Origin: Corynespora cassiicola
Lineage: Eukaryota > Ascomycota > Dothideomycetes > Pleosporales > Corynesporascaceae
Reading direction: 5' to 3'
NCBI GenBank assembly: GCA_022059125.1
Contig: JAEUWY010000005.1
Coordinates: forward strand, 930,001 to 994,000
DNA: 64,000 bases
Part shown: piece after piece, positions 12,050 through 23,579 of the stretch
Numbering within the stretch: position 1 is the first letter of the stretch
How the letters are laid out: each line of letters begins with the position of its first letter
Notes under the pieces: model-generated
Databases searched by the model: none
What the model was told of the DNA's origin: nothing
The model's input: the letters and a program-made list of their open reading frames with translations, nothing else
Made by a program: the position numbers and the translations under genes

Positions 12050-13544
12050 GGTGACGGCTAGTAGGCGGTATTGGCTGAGCTACCCAGCATATCCGAGGGG
12101 GCGGTCTGGATATAAGTCGTTGTTGAGGGGGGAGAGCCAGTGCCGCAGAGCTAAATGTGCAAGCGGGCAGGCGTTTATGCGCACGGCGGGTCCCGGCGGG
12201 TGGATCGACTTTCACCAATTGGCCGCAGGAGAGACGGGAAAAAAGAGGGTGAAGGCCGCAGCTGGTGAATCCTGCATGATGGTCAGAGAGCGAAAGCGAC
12301 AGGGCTTAGGGGCGAAAGCCAGCTCGAGAGGGCATGGTAGGGAAAAAATTGCTGGGAGTTTCCTTCGAGACTATCTTCGGCCCGCCCACCAACGTCATAT
12401 AGCGCCAAGTCCACTTTTAGCCATCCAGGCTCGCCCTCTGTCTCTCCACCACGGCGTAGTAGCCCGCAATTGCACACCACTTCACGCACACCCTGCCCAC
12501 TGAGACACACCAGCCCGCCACGGACTGCGATTGCGAGCTATTACACCACGCCGTCGGGCAATGGCGACGAAACTCTGCAGCGGGCCCACGAACATGTGAG
12601 CCTGCACTACCACCCCTGCCGCTGTTAAGCGCATTAGCGACCGCGCGCCGCCTCGCTGCACGGCAAATCAAAAGCAACTCGACGCGTTCGTGCCTGGGGA
12701 GTTGGCGGGGAAATGTCGAGTCCCGCAGTCGCTCTCAGCCCAGACTGCCAACAGTAGTGACAGGAAAACCCCGCTTGGCCGGACCCAGAACCGTCGGATC
12801 GGCCTAACAAAGGCCTAATTTCTTTGACATTGTCTGCGTACTTGTAAACACGCATCCCTTTGGCGACGCTCCCCAGCGCGGCATTGATTCCATCGTCCTT
12901 GTCCAGTGGGCCCATGCACACGTAACGAGAGCTGACGACTGGACGCGTCCTCTCCGTGGAGCGCTCGTGCATGCCAGCGTGCAGCATGATGGCTGCATCG
13001 TCGTCATGTCCATTTCTTCTACCACGGTAGCCTCCGAAAATAACCAAAACGCTCGCCCCCAGACAAAGCCCCCTCTTTTCTTTCAAGAAAAAACCCTGAA
13101 ACCCGCTTTCCGCCTCCCCGCCCGGCCCTCTTCTCCGCATTTTGCGGGCCAATGTCGCCTCGAGATGCCATGTGAGCGTACAACAACGTGAGACGTTGAG
13201 GTTTGCGCGTGATCCGACCCCTGTCGTTGCTGCTGAGCCCCCCCACGACATGGTCCCAAGGCAACGGACATCTATGATCCACACAGTGCGAAGTCGCCGT
13301 CTCGTTTCGCTGCTTACTTGAATCATGTTGTCAAAGAACAAGTCGAAGCCGGTATTCGGATGACCCATCGTCTAGACTTCAGAGGCATAGCGGCGACTGA
13401 AAATGGCCTCACACATGGTGCACACGGCCAAGAAGAGTTGCAAAAGTGGCTCATGCCCAGGGTCGCGGGAATTCCCATCGCCTCAGTGGCCACAGTATAC
13501 GCGACACGCCTTCGCATTGCCGTTTGACTCGTCGGGTAGATGCA
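12050..13544. other. intergenic, upstream of the SulP transporter
   Basis: About 1.5 kb between the transporter start and the end of the Psf1 gene. A 244-codon open frame on the minus strand (12634-13368) has no domain, biased composition and overlapping frames on the other strand, so I do not call it a gene. Confidence 0.5.
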
Positions 13545-14297
13545 TCAGCTCAGGCGCTGGAGATAACCCTGGGCAATCAGTCGCTCTACGTCGCCCTGAC
13601 GTACATAGAACTGGCTGTTTTTGGTCAACGTGATGGCCCTAGAACTGAATTAGCCTGATGGTTACTACACGCAGACATGAACTTACCCGTATTCGGTTTG
13701 GATTTCGCCGGCGTCCTTGAGCACGCGGACGTCAATGAAGAGGTCTTTTGGCGGCTCAAGACTGCCGGTAAGATCAATGTCTGTCCACTGGCCCTTGTAT
13801 GCAGCCAGCAGATCGCTGTACTGCCGAACATATTCCTCCTCCTCAGGACTGAGGCTGCTTGAACTGCCGTCGACGCCCATTGACGTACCCCCTTCACTGC
13901 CTGCCTTGGCTGATTGCTGGTGTTGCCTCTCCAAGACGTCGATGCCACTCCAGCACATCTCATCCAATTTGTCCGATCGAACACGATGGTAAGCCAGCAG
14001 GCAGCGCTTGTTCCTTCGCATGCAAAGGTGGTTGACGAGAAGGGCACAGGCGGTGGCCGGCTCGGTGGAGGGGTTGAATGTGCCCGCAAAAGGTTCGAGG
14101 ATGCTGGCAACGTCCTTGTCAAGATCACGCACTTCCCGAGTGACGGCCCGCACCATTTCCGTCTGGTAGGGCGGTAGGTGTGCAAGCGCTTGCGTGCGCT
14201 TTGCGTGCTGGACCTGTGCATGGTCAGATTTCTTTGGCACGGGCAAAAGCTACGGCAAGGCGGGGCATACCAGCTTGTTGCCGAGTTCCCCGTACAT
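13545..14297 (-). CDS. psf1: GINS complex subunit Psf1
   Basis: Exons 14297-14271 (nine codons), 14213-13687 and 13638-13545 join to 215 residues, the normal size for Psf1. The sequence starts MYGELGNKLVQHAKRT and contains LPPYQTEMVRAVTREVRDLD, the conserved NHLCMRRNKRCLLAYHR helix pair and the C-terminal domain LTKNSQFYVRQGDVERLI. Psf1 is one of four GINS subunits that join Cdc45 and Mcm2-7 in the replicative CMG helicase in the nucleus. The very short first exon explains why the start is easily missed. Its final exon is recovered only by splicing at 13686 and 13639, which turns an apparent stop after IQTEYG into intron. Confidence 0.95.
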
Positions 14298-14912
14298 CCT
14301 GGCGTGTGACGGCAGAGGGGGGAATATGGGAATGTAGTCAGATTGAAACCCTGGTGAAGGATCCACACGAACAATGCCACAGTGCAAGGTGTCGTTGTGG
14401 TGGGGTGTGAAGCTGCTCGGTCGCACTTGCCTGGCCCGAAAAGCGCGAAGTCGCGTCACTGCCCGCGTCCAACACCTGCCGGGCCCGTGCGTCCTCTCCC
14501 TGCTTGCCCCTTCATCGTCCCCATCGTCGACCTGCCACCCCCCCATCGTCCAATCATGGTTCCATCTCATATTCGATGCTCGTCGGTTATCCTATGCAAG
14601 GCCATCTCACCTCAGCAGTTGTGCCCAACTTGGGCTAGCAGTCACCCCTGCATACGGCACAATGGACAGCGCATAATGATTCTACAAGAATGACCGAGAA
14701 TTATAGTTCTAGCCGCAATACAAATCTGATTGACTATGAGACAAAGAAACAGGGCAGTTCGAACTGTCATTTTAAGTAGCAGGACGTGGCTGTATCCTCC
14801 TACGAACAACAATTTGAACAGCAGATCCAGCAGATCCTTTTGCTCTATGATACATTGGGGGGGGGGGATTCGCCCCTCGTCGAATACACACATTGGCTAA
14901 CGCTCTGCCAGA
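14298..14912. other. short intergenic region with an 11-G run
   Basis: Between the HMG-protein stop and the Psf1 start. It contains a homopolymer of eleven G at 14857-14867. No gene is seen. Confidence 0.5.
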
Positions 14913-16595
14913 CTAGTGTTCGCCCATCCACTTTTCGAACTCAGACTCTGGCTCTAGAGCTGCCATGGTTGGGTCAGACTGCCACGACTCTGGATGATAT
15001 TCCTCGTGGCTGGGTGCAGTACCAAGCAAGGCGTCCACACTGCTCGGGTCTAGTTCCCGCTCCATCAACCCAATATGCCCGTTCCGAAATTCGGTAGGAT
15101 GTATTACAGCCGGTCCCAAGTCCTGGTGGTGATCTCCGTCAAAAGCCAATAGCAGTGGGTCCACCTGTGGCTCGTCGAGCGGCGTGCCTGTGTGAGAATG
15201 CAGCTGCTGTATCAAGTCGGCAGCGTTGCCTCCCGGTAACCCCAGTAGTGCATGGCCGGGCGAAAACTGTAACGAAGAGGCCGGCGTATCTACCCTCCGC
15301 AAACGCAAGTCTTCCATCATGCCGGTCCCCAATCCCATATTCGGATGAACAGACGCCTGAAAATACTGGTTGTTGTACAGGTCGTTTTGCCCCATGGGCA
15401 TGGGCATCGGTCTCCCGTCGTTGGTCATTTCCCACGATGACTTGTTCATGCCACTGCCGTTCGGGCCAAATGATCTGTCAAAGTATTCGGCCTCCATGCT
15501 ATGGGCTGGGTATCCTAACGATCGGTTCGGCCTCTTCGAGGTTCGTATGCGAGTCCTGCCATGGCCTGGAGCCCATTCAGCATCATCCAAATCACTCGGT
15601 TCCTCTTCGTCTGTGTATTCGCCCTTTCGCTTCTTTGCAGGCGTCGACGCTTTACTTGGCGAGAACTTGTACGTAGGATGTGCGTTTTGGTGGTTGATGC
15701 GCTCGATCTTGGCGTATTCGTTGTACAGTTCTCGGATTTCAGGCGGCTCCATCGGCCAGCTTTCTCCCGAAACCGACGATACTACTTGATGGTTGTTTTG
15801 CAGGCACCATTGTTTTGTCCTCTCCGCGTATGCTGAACGATACAACATGAAGGAGTTCATCGGCCGGGTGACGTATCCATTTCTCCTCTCGACCTCTTTC
15901 CTCCTCACGTCGGCTGGCCGGTTCACCCACTCCTCCATGTTTCGCACAGGAATGCCAGCCATATCCTTGGTCAATATGCTTAATGGGGCCGTAGGTTTTG
16001 GCGTCTTTGGCTTTTCGCCTTTCCCTACCTTTGCCTTTTTTGATTTGGGGATAGCTTTGGGTCGTGGTTTCTCTTCAATCCGTGGTGAACTGGACGGTGC
16101 GATTGTCCGGCCGCTTCGCGTTCGTCTCGAGAGGTCGTCGTTTTCGGTCGCCGATCTCGGTGTCGGAGGTGAGCCTGAAAACATGGTGTGGTTGCTCTTT
16201 TGCTTGTCAGCCTATCATTCATGGGTCGCCCTTGGTCGTACTCACTGGCATGCCACTGAAATGTGGATCGGGATAGTATCCGGATCCTTGGCTGTAGCCG
16301 TCCTAGTCAAATGTAAGCCAACGTCCATCTTGCCTTGGGACAAATCGTTTACATAGTGTATGCCCAGGCCATAGTCAGCCCCAGGGGTGTTGTCGGGATG
16401 GGAAGAATGTTGCGAAAGACCCTCCTGGATGACTGCGCCGGGGGTTCCGTACCCAGCGCCATGGGAATGCAGGTCGTCGTAGGAGAAGCTTCCTTCTGCG
16501 TTGAACTGGGCAACGTGGTGGAGGCCTGATTGCAGTTCGGTACTTACACTCGGAGGTGTAGGTGGATGATGGTGGATAATAGTCTCAGACTTCAT
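14913..16595 (-). CDS. HMG-box transcription factor (MATA_HMG/Ste11-like)
   Basis: Exons 16595-16353, 16302-16246 (a 19-codon microexon) and 16196-14913 give 527 residues. The splice choices restore readable text (GIHY/DGYSQGSGYYPDPHFSGMP/SNHTMFSG). A basic serine- and proline-rich N-half with KKAKVGKGEKPKTPKP precedes one HMG box at about 205-280, containing RPMNSFMLYR, a tryptophan in ESWPMEPPEI and HPTYKFSP; this resembles the mating-type MATA_HMG class and Ste11. The C-terminal half is acidic and low in complexity. Such proteins bind AACAAT-type sites in the nucleus and often act in mating or development. No other mating-type-locus gene is nearby, so it is an autosomal HMG gene rather than MAT itself. 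A 3.8 kb gene-free region lies upstream. Confidence 0.85.
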
Positions 16596-19500
16596 GATGG
16601 CGAAACGTTTCAATGCACAATTGAATCAGGACTTTCTCGCTATGGATCAACAAGGTGTGGGAATGCTTCGGTGGCGACACCGGTCGTAGGTGGGCTATTG
16701 GACTCAACGCGAAACGATTTGCGGCGGCGATAATCAATCTTCAAGAAGCAATGCGAACTTGGACCGCAGGCACCGGTCGCTTCCCCGTGGGTGGCAAGTG
16801 CTGCTCTCTGGCTTAGAGACAGACCCACTGTCAGTACGCCGTGTCTTCGAGCACGCGAGCAACAGGCTTCTGTCGCTTTTCAGAGATGCCTGTTGGATCC
16901 AGAGCTTTGTTTCGGGCAACCTTCTGGCCATGTGTGTTAGTATCGTATAGAGTTGCGCTGTCATGCATATCAGGTTTGCTTCAGCCGCAATTCTGCATGA
17001 CAGTTCGCAAAGAGCTCAGCGACGAACCTGTTGCATATACCCGTTTCTCACCGGAGGTTTCTTCCGTGTCCTAGCAATCAATTCCAGCGGTAAGGAGACA
17101 CAAGTGTTCGCCTCAGACAGAACGTGGAGTGTCTAAGATTTGGTGGTCTCGCGTGTTTCTTTGTCGAAGGGAACCACTTGGGGAGTTTCGAGGAGGCAAG
17201 TTGACAGACAGTAGTTCTTTGTCTGGCGAAGTGAGTCCTCAACGGGTATTTGTAGCGACTGCTGAGCCTCGGGGTCGACTGCTCACAGAGACTGTAGCTC
17301 ACCTGGTCGCTGAAGACGGACAAAGAACACCGGATCCGTGAAGGGCTTCTAGAGCTTGCCACATTTGGAACCAGAGCTGTTTTTGGACGTGGTACGCTCC
17401 CCGGCAACAGAATATATGCAAAAAGATAAGAGCCTAGTCTGCCGGACGATCCATCATTTCTCAGGTCGCGATATCAGACGTCGCTTGAGCCGCGTGGTTG
17501 AAAACGGCCACCAGTCCCCTCCCATGAGCGACGCTGCGGCCTACGAGCGCCACGAACACCTCGCCGTGCCACCCATGCCTAATTTGGTTCAGAGGCAATC
17601 GTATACCCTGTGAAGGGTCGGCACAGCTGTGGCTTTCTGCCGATCCTGACGTGCTGCCCAATGGCCTACCAGAGTCATGTGGACTTGATACTCATCACAG
17701 TTAAGCTCAGGTTCGTCTGTTACATCAGCCGTTGCTCTGGGTTCTGGGAGGGTGTGGTGTTGCACGAGAATCGAGGCCCGCATTCCTCGCACCAATGCCA
17801 TTCGCGGGCACCCACACCCTGGCTGGAAAGCAGCAGAGGCACGGCCGCTGTTTCACGCCCTGAGGTTGATCCCAGCCAGTCGAATGCGGCATTCTCAGAC
17901 TTCCACGGTCATACTCTGTGTCGGGTTCAAGCGTTGGCCTCAGGGCGGCCAGCTGCATGAGGGTCAGGTCACCACCTTGAGGAAGCATGGCAAGGCTGTA
18001 ACCATGGGTAAGGGTTCACGAGCGCTGAAGCTGCTACAACAGGCCTCGAATTACACTTGGTATCCGCGAGAGATTCATGTGGTCACCACGAAGGAGACTT
18101 GTCAAGAGATATACGGCAACGTCATGGCGACGACGGAGAATAAAGGTCTGCAAACCCGCAGTCGGTGAAGCTGGAACACATCACAAACCCGAGCACCTGG
18201 ATACGGATTCCTCCCGCTACTGCATATAATCACCTTGGCCAGTCCCGTCTACTCGCCGAATGGCACTCTGAGCAATCTTTCGTGAGATTTGCTACAAGCC
18301 TCGGCATCGTTGCCATGGTGTTTTCGTCCCTTCGGCATCTCCGTGGCGGTAGGCTGACGCCTCGGGGGGCAGTCACACTAACAGTCCGCAACGCCGCGGC
18401 CGTCAGAACACGGCGTCAAGCGTACCTGTCCGTCGCATGCAGCGAGCGCTCGGTTGCTTCCGGCCGATCATACCAATGTGTGGCCGGGGGGTTTCCCTGC
18501 TGTAGGCAGCCCCAAGAATGCACGCTACGGCCAAATCAGGATGACAACCAAACACTGGCCAGGTGTTGTGCAACCATGTCTGGGCCAACAATGAATGATT
18601 GGGTCGGCCAAGCGAGACGATACTAGGCATGCTGCTTCGTCTAGTCATATTGGAAGAGTGAATCAGGGGCTACGTCGGTTTGCAAGACGAACGCGGCACT
18701 ATATTGACCAGACATTCCAACAAACGGGATTAGAGTGTTCAAACATCAAGGCAAATGACCGTGTTGCTATGACTACTCTCTAGCAGCAGCCTGCACGTCG
18801 TTCCAGAAGGTGGGGTGAGCGTCGCGACAGTTTCCTAGCACATGGGGCCAGAAGGAAATGACTGCCATCTGCCGCCTGTCAGCCTGGCACTTTTACCATG
18901 CCATGCATCCATTACAAACATCTGTACTATCACAGTCGAAGTTCCTCCTACATGGGCAAAGCTTCCATCGATCCCAAGTTCGTCAACCCACTGTTTCGAT
19001 CGCACTCTCCGTCGCTCCGATTTCCTCGTGTTGCGAATGCTAATCAACGCAGCATAGCCCACTCCAGATATCTCGCTGAATAATTACATATGTCGGTATC
19101 GATATCCCTGCGCCTCTGGAAGCCTCGTACCATGATCCAGACTCCTTCGGCGTTCGCCTTCGTCCCAATCATTTGTGTCAAGATGACTGCTCCGCGGACC
19201 TCTATGCAACCATCCTACATTGGTATGGTCGGCCGGCAAATGTTTCCTCCGCCCCCACAATATTGCTACGCAAACCATGGGTTGGAAGTCATGGCGCGGT
19301 AATCCCGTCAAGGGTCTGGCCAGAATCTTCATAATCGAACCCCAAGCTGAACCGAACCGCGAACCTACTCCCCGATTTTTTTTCTTCCTAGCCATATCAT
19401 ACTCTTGGCCACTTCAATACTAGCTGTTTGCGTAGTTGGATACTGCCATGCGAAAAAGAGCTTGGCACATGAGGTGGTGGACCACTCCCGAAAGCTCCAT

Positions 19501-19720
19501 TAAAAAGTCGGCATGGTATGCCTCGCTTATACAGACTATGGAACGCTACGGAAACTTCGCAACGGCTGGCATCGCGGAGCAGGGCACTGAATTTCATGGC
19601 TCGGGACCATACGACTAATCTAAAGCTTGGACTGACATGCACGTGTGGGCTGACGAGGCAGATCAAGCAAGTATCTGAGAGTGGAGACCACTAACTAAGT
19701 TGGGCAATTGAAAAAGCTGT

Positions 19721-19766
19721 GCCGTAGAGGCAACCCCATCGGGGCCGTAGAGGCAACCCCATCGGG
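19721..19766. repeat. 23-bp direct tandem duplication
   Basis: Two adjacent copies of a 23-base unit beginning GCCGTAGAGGCAACCCCATC start at 19721 and 19744. They are identical over the unit. The position is intergenic. Confidence 0.85.
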
Positions 19767-20043
19767 GATTGGAGTCTACGGAGATAAGATTCACAAAGCT
19801 CCGGTTCTGTGAAAGCTGGATGGGGATCTACTGGTGAGTATTGCAGGTCAACAGCCGGGCTAGCATTGGTTTGCAAATAGCAAGTCTACCCTTCGCTTTC
19901 CAATGCCGCTTTTGCAAGGTTACATAAGACTAAGCCATATCATCGCAGACTCAATAATAAACATGAAACTTTTTGTGCAGTTGATTTCAATAGGCAACAT
20001 TTGGTGTGGTGGTGTAGTGAAATCCTTAACAAACGTTGGATCC

Positions 20044-20147
20044 TATTGTCCACGAGCAGAACAATAGAAACAATGAAACCAGCCCACACAGCCAGCCTTT
20101 GTCATGAATCCTTTTCAATAGAGAAAAAAATGACATCGAAACAATAG
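20044..20147. promoter_or_regulatory. cluster of ACAATAG (HMG-box-type) motifs
   Basis: ACAATAG occurs at 20061-20067 and 20141-20147 and inverted as CTATTGT at 20044-20050, with ACAATGA at 20070-20076 and CTTTGT at 20096-20101 between them. SOX/MATA-type HMG boxes prefer WWCAAWG-like sites. The cluster is about 300 bp upstream of the coiled-coil gene and 3.5 kb from the HMG gene. Function is inferred only. Confidence 0.3.
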
Positions 20148-20444
20148 CATAGTTCAGGCAATCTATTTTGGTCCAATGCTCAGGTTGAGACACGGATCCC
20201 TAATGTCTACAAACACCGCTACCCTCCCCCCGTACAGAGCAAATGCCACCAAACATCTCAAACACAACACTCGGAACCAACAACATCAACCCATACGATT
20301 TCCTGATCACATTCAACCCACCAACCAGAGTGCTTGGTAGAGTCTTACTCCTCTGAGCCACCCTCAACCGAAAAAGTCTCTCACCTGCATCATCACCTCC
20401 AGGTCTACTTAACCCATCCGCTAAACACCATCTCCACGTCCAAG

Positions 20445-21023
20445 ATGCCTCCAAAAAAGCAACCCCCACCTCCAAAGAACCCCTCGACTCCCAAAAACCC
20501 CACTACTCCCAGGAGCCTCAATACTCTCAAGAACACCGGTACTCCTAAACCCCCCGATGCGCCCAAGACACCTATTACCCCTAAGAATCCCAATACTCCT
20601 AAGAACTCCAATGCGCCTCAGAACACCGAATCTCCTAAGCCCCCCAATACTCCTAGGAACACCAACACTCCTGAACCCCCCAATACGCCAAAGACTCACA
20701 AGACCCCCGCCGCCCCTAGCTTCATGGCCGCAACCGCCAGCTCGCGCGCCAGGAACAGGGACAAGGACATGGCACCGGGAGCAGTAGCGGCGGAGCAAGA
20801 GCAAGGCCAGAAGCAGACCAAAGGCGAAATCGAGGTTCCTGACGAAGCTGTGACCGCCGCCACCGCCGTACGGCCACCGGTGGATGCAGTACTGCCAGCA
20901 CCTTTGCCCACCACTCCACCCATCCCATTCTCAAGCCCGGCACTCCCAGCTCTGACCTCGCCAGTTCCAACCCCCCCTCCCCGCCCCAAAAGTCGCCTCC
21001 AAAACCAAGCTTCCCAGGCCACC

Positions 21024-21060
<37 letters not shown>

Positions 21061-23579
21061 CAGACCCCCTCAAAAGCCCTACCGGAAGTCTCAGCTCTCG
21101 AGACGGAAGCTTCCACTCGGGAGACGGCAGCTGGCGCGGAAGCGGCCGCGAGAAGAAGCCTTGGGACATGCACTGGGGCACCAAGCCCGCCGCCCCGGGC
21201 TCCTCGTCCCCCGCCGCCGCATCGGTCGCCGACGAGTATGACGCCATGTTCGACAGCAACAGCAGTAGTGCGGGCTCCCTCTTTGACAACGGCAGGCGGT
21301 TGAGCCGCAAGAGCCAGGGCGAAGGCGGCGGCGGTGGTGATGCGGGGCCCGCGGACGTCCGCAGAAGGGGGACGTTGGGCGAGGAGCTGGCGAGGCGGAA
21401 CATGAGTATGCGGAGCGGGAGCGAGAGCTGGAGCTTTGAGCGCAAGTCGAGCCGTAAGAGTAGGGGAGGGGGGGATGGAGTCAGTCTGAGGGATCGGAGG
21501 CAGCAGGGGACGGTGAAGGAGGCGATGGCGGAGAGTGAAAAGAAGAGGAAGAGGAAGGCTTTGGGGAAGGGGTTGAGCGTTGATATTCTGCATGGGGGAG
21601 CGGAGGAGGAGGAGGGCTCAGATTTGAGTGTGGAGCAAGAGGGGGATAGGTTTATGGAAGGGCTTGACAGCAAGACTCCAGGGCGGAATGCGAGGGCGGC
21701 TTTTGTGCCCTCTAGGCTCAAGAAGAGGTCAGATACGCCAAAGAGTCCGGATCATCATGAGCCTTTGCCAAAGAGTGCTCCGCTGGGACCTTCTTCCTTG
21801 GCAAGGACTACATCATTTGGCATCAACACGACGGCGAATCCCGATGATGAGGCTTTGAGAAATGCCCTCGAAGCACTGAAAAAAGACCTCGAAGCCGCCC
21901 GTGACAGTACCCAAGCCAGTCTCTCCACCACCCCTGGAGCAGGGGCCCCCGCCCTCCCTACAAACGAGAACGACCCCCCTCAAGTCCAGAATCTGCGTCA
22001 CCTCACAAATACCATACTTACAATCTTTTTGGCCTCCCACATCCAATTGCAAGATAGGCACGAGACCCTAAAGGCCACTCTATCAAGCACCCAATCCGAC
22101 CTCCACGCCTCCAAAGCCGAGACCTCCCAACTGCAAGATGCAAACCAAACCCTCAAGGCCACACTATCGCGCACCCAATCCGACCTCCAAGCCTCCAAAG
22201 CGCGAGCCGAAAGACTCCAAACCGCACTCGACTCGGAGCGAAAATCGCACATGGCCTTTGTGGACCAGCAGGCCAAAGCCGCGAGGGCGGACATGGATCT
22301 CAAGCTCGCACTCGCGAACCGACGGGCGGAGAGGCTGCAGACGAGCAAGAACGGGGATGTGACGGCGCTCCAGGCGTCGCTGGAGGAGCAGACGGGGCTG
22401 CACGGTGCGGCGAGGACGGCGCTGGACGCTGAGCGCAAGGCCCTAGATGGGCTCAGGCAAGACCACAGCGCCGCGCTCGCCACGCTCGACAGCCTCAGGA
22501 CGGACCTCGCGTCCAAAGCCCAGGCCCTGGAAACTTCAAAGGCCGAGTTGAAGGGCGCAAAGGCCGAGCTGTCGGAGCTTCGCACCTCGCACACAGCGGC
22601 TCTCGAATCCGCACTGGAGGCCCAGGCCGCAGAGCACGCTTCCGCTGTAGAAGAACTGCCCCTTCTCCGCCGCATGCTCGCTGAGCGCGCAACCTCGACT
22701 GCCGCAGACGCCCCAGACCTCAGCGAAGCGCTCTCAACGTGGAAGACGCGCGCCCGCGAAGCCGAAGCCCAGCTCGCGGGCCAGACAGCGCGGTTCCTCG
22801 CGCTGCAGCACACGGCAGCCGCACACTACGACCCCGAGCTCGAGCGGCGCGAGCGGGATCTGAGGGCGCGGCTGACGGCGGCGCAGGATGAAAAGGCGGT
22901 GCTGGAGGAGGAGCTGCGGGATGCGAGGGAGGAGGGCAGCGCGTGGAAGGAGGATGCGGGCAAGGCGAGGGAGCAGATGGAGGCCGAGCGCGAGGAGGCG
23001 GATGGGCTGGCGCAGAGCCAGCACGACGAGATGGTGGGATACGTGCGCGAGTACTTCTCGCGCCTGCCGACGAATGATCCCGAGTGGTACCGGGTCGAGC
23101 CGCTGCAGGCGTGCGTGCGTGCCATGGAGCGCGAGTTGGAGACTGAGCGTGCGTTCTTGGGCCGCGTCAAGGAAGAGCGAGAGACTGCGTATCGCAAGAT
23201 CGAGGGCATGATCCAGGAAAATGACGAGTTGAAGCGGGCGCTGGAAGAGAAGACGCTGGCGCAGACAAAGGATGGGGTCATAGTTACGATGCCGAGGTAT
23301 ATGACTAGGGAGGGCAAGGAGGAGATTGAGGCTCAGATGGGAGCTTGGAGGGAGAAGGTGAAGAGAGAGGCGGAGCAACAGAGGGAGAAGGATCGCATTC
23401 TAGAGAGGGTGAGGCAGTGGAAGATGGATAAACGGTATCCGCCCCTTAAGAAGGGGTGGGAGAAAGTAGTCGACGAATCAAGCTGGAAGAGGTGGGATGG
23501 AAAGGGATGGTTGCATTTTGCGGGCGACGAGGAGAAGGAGACGGCTATGAGGCTGCAGAAGCAGCGCATATTGGTCTAA
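20445..23579 (+). CDS. large proline-rich, coiled-coil protein of unknown function
   Basis: A single uninterrupted frame of 1044 residues from the ATG at 20445 (the open frame extends upstream only through non-ATG codons). Residues about 1-90 are degenerate repeats of the type TPKNPNTPK and PKPPNTP. A disordered basic part follows, with a 12-alanine run and an SRKSRG-rich section. From about residue 470 to 980 there are long heptad-like, Glu/Lys/Ala-rich helices (for example DLHASKAETSQLQDANQTLK, repeated with slight change), so a long coiled coil is expected. The C-terminal 100 residues contain several tryptophans (WREKVKRE, GWEKVVDESSWKRW) and may form a small conserved module. I do not recognise a family; a scaffold or cytoskeletal role is possible. 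Confidence 0.75.
21026..21059 (+). repeat. GCA trinucleotide repeat encoding polyalanine
   Basis: About eleven consecutive GCA codons inside the coiled-coil protein gene encode alanines, part of a 12-alanine run. Such runs change length by slippage. Confidence 0.9.

Larger units (their letters stand above)
16596..20444. other. 3.8 kb gene-poor divergent intergenic region
   Basis: This lies between the HMG gene (minus) and the coiled-coil gene (plus). Open frames are short and scattered over all six frames, with no domain that I recognise. It holds a 23-bp tandem duplication near 19721 and a cluster of ACAATAG motifs near 20044-20147. It could hold long 5' leaders or a non-coding RNA, but nothing in the sequence proves that. 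Confidence 0.5.

Noticed and set aside
12634..13368. 244-codon open frame on the minus strand upstream of the SulP transporter
   Set aside because: No domain, strange composition, overlapping frames on the other strand and no sensible splice partners; more likely a chance frame.
16530..16551. GTAAGT...CAG segment inside HMG exon 1 as an intron
   Set aside because: Only 22 bases long, below any plausible intron size, and the frame is open through it.
14913..16595. Possible mating-type locus, because of the MATA_HMG-like box
   Set aside because: None of the usual mating-type neighbours or an alpha-box gene is seen; Psf1 and the coiled-coil gene flank it instead.
20334..20444. Longer N-terminus for the coiled-coil protein
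   Set aside because: The open frame extends upstream but without an ATG; the first ATG is at 20445, followed by the repeat array.
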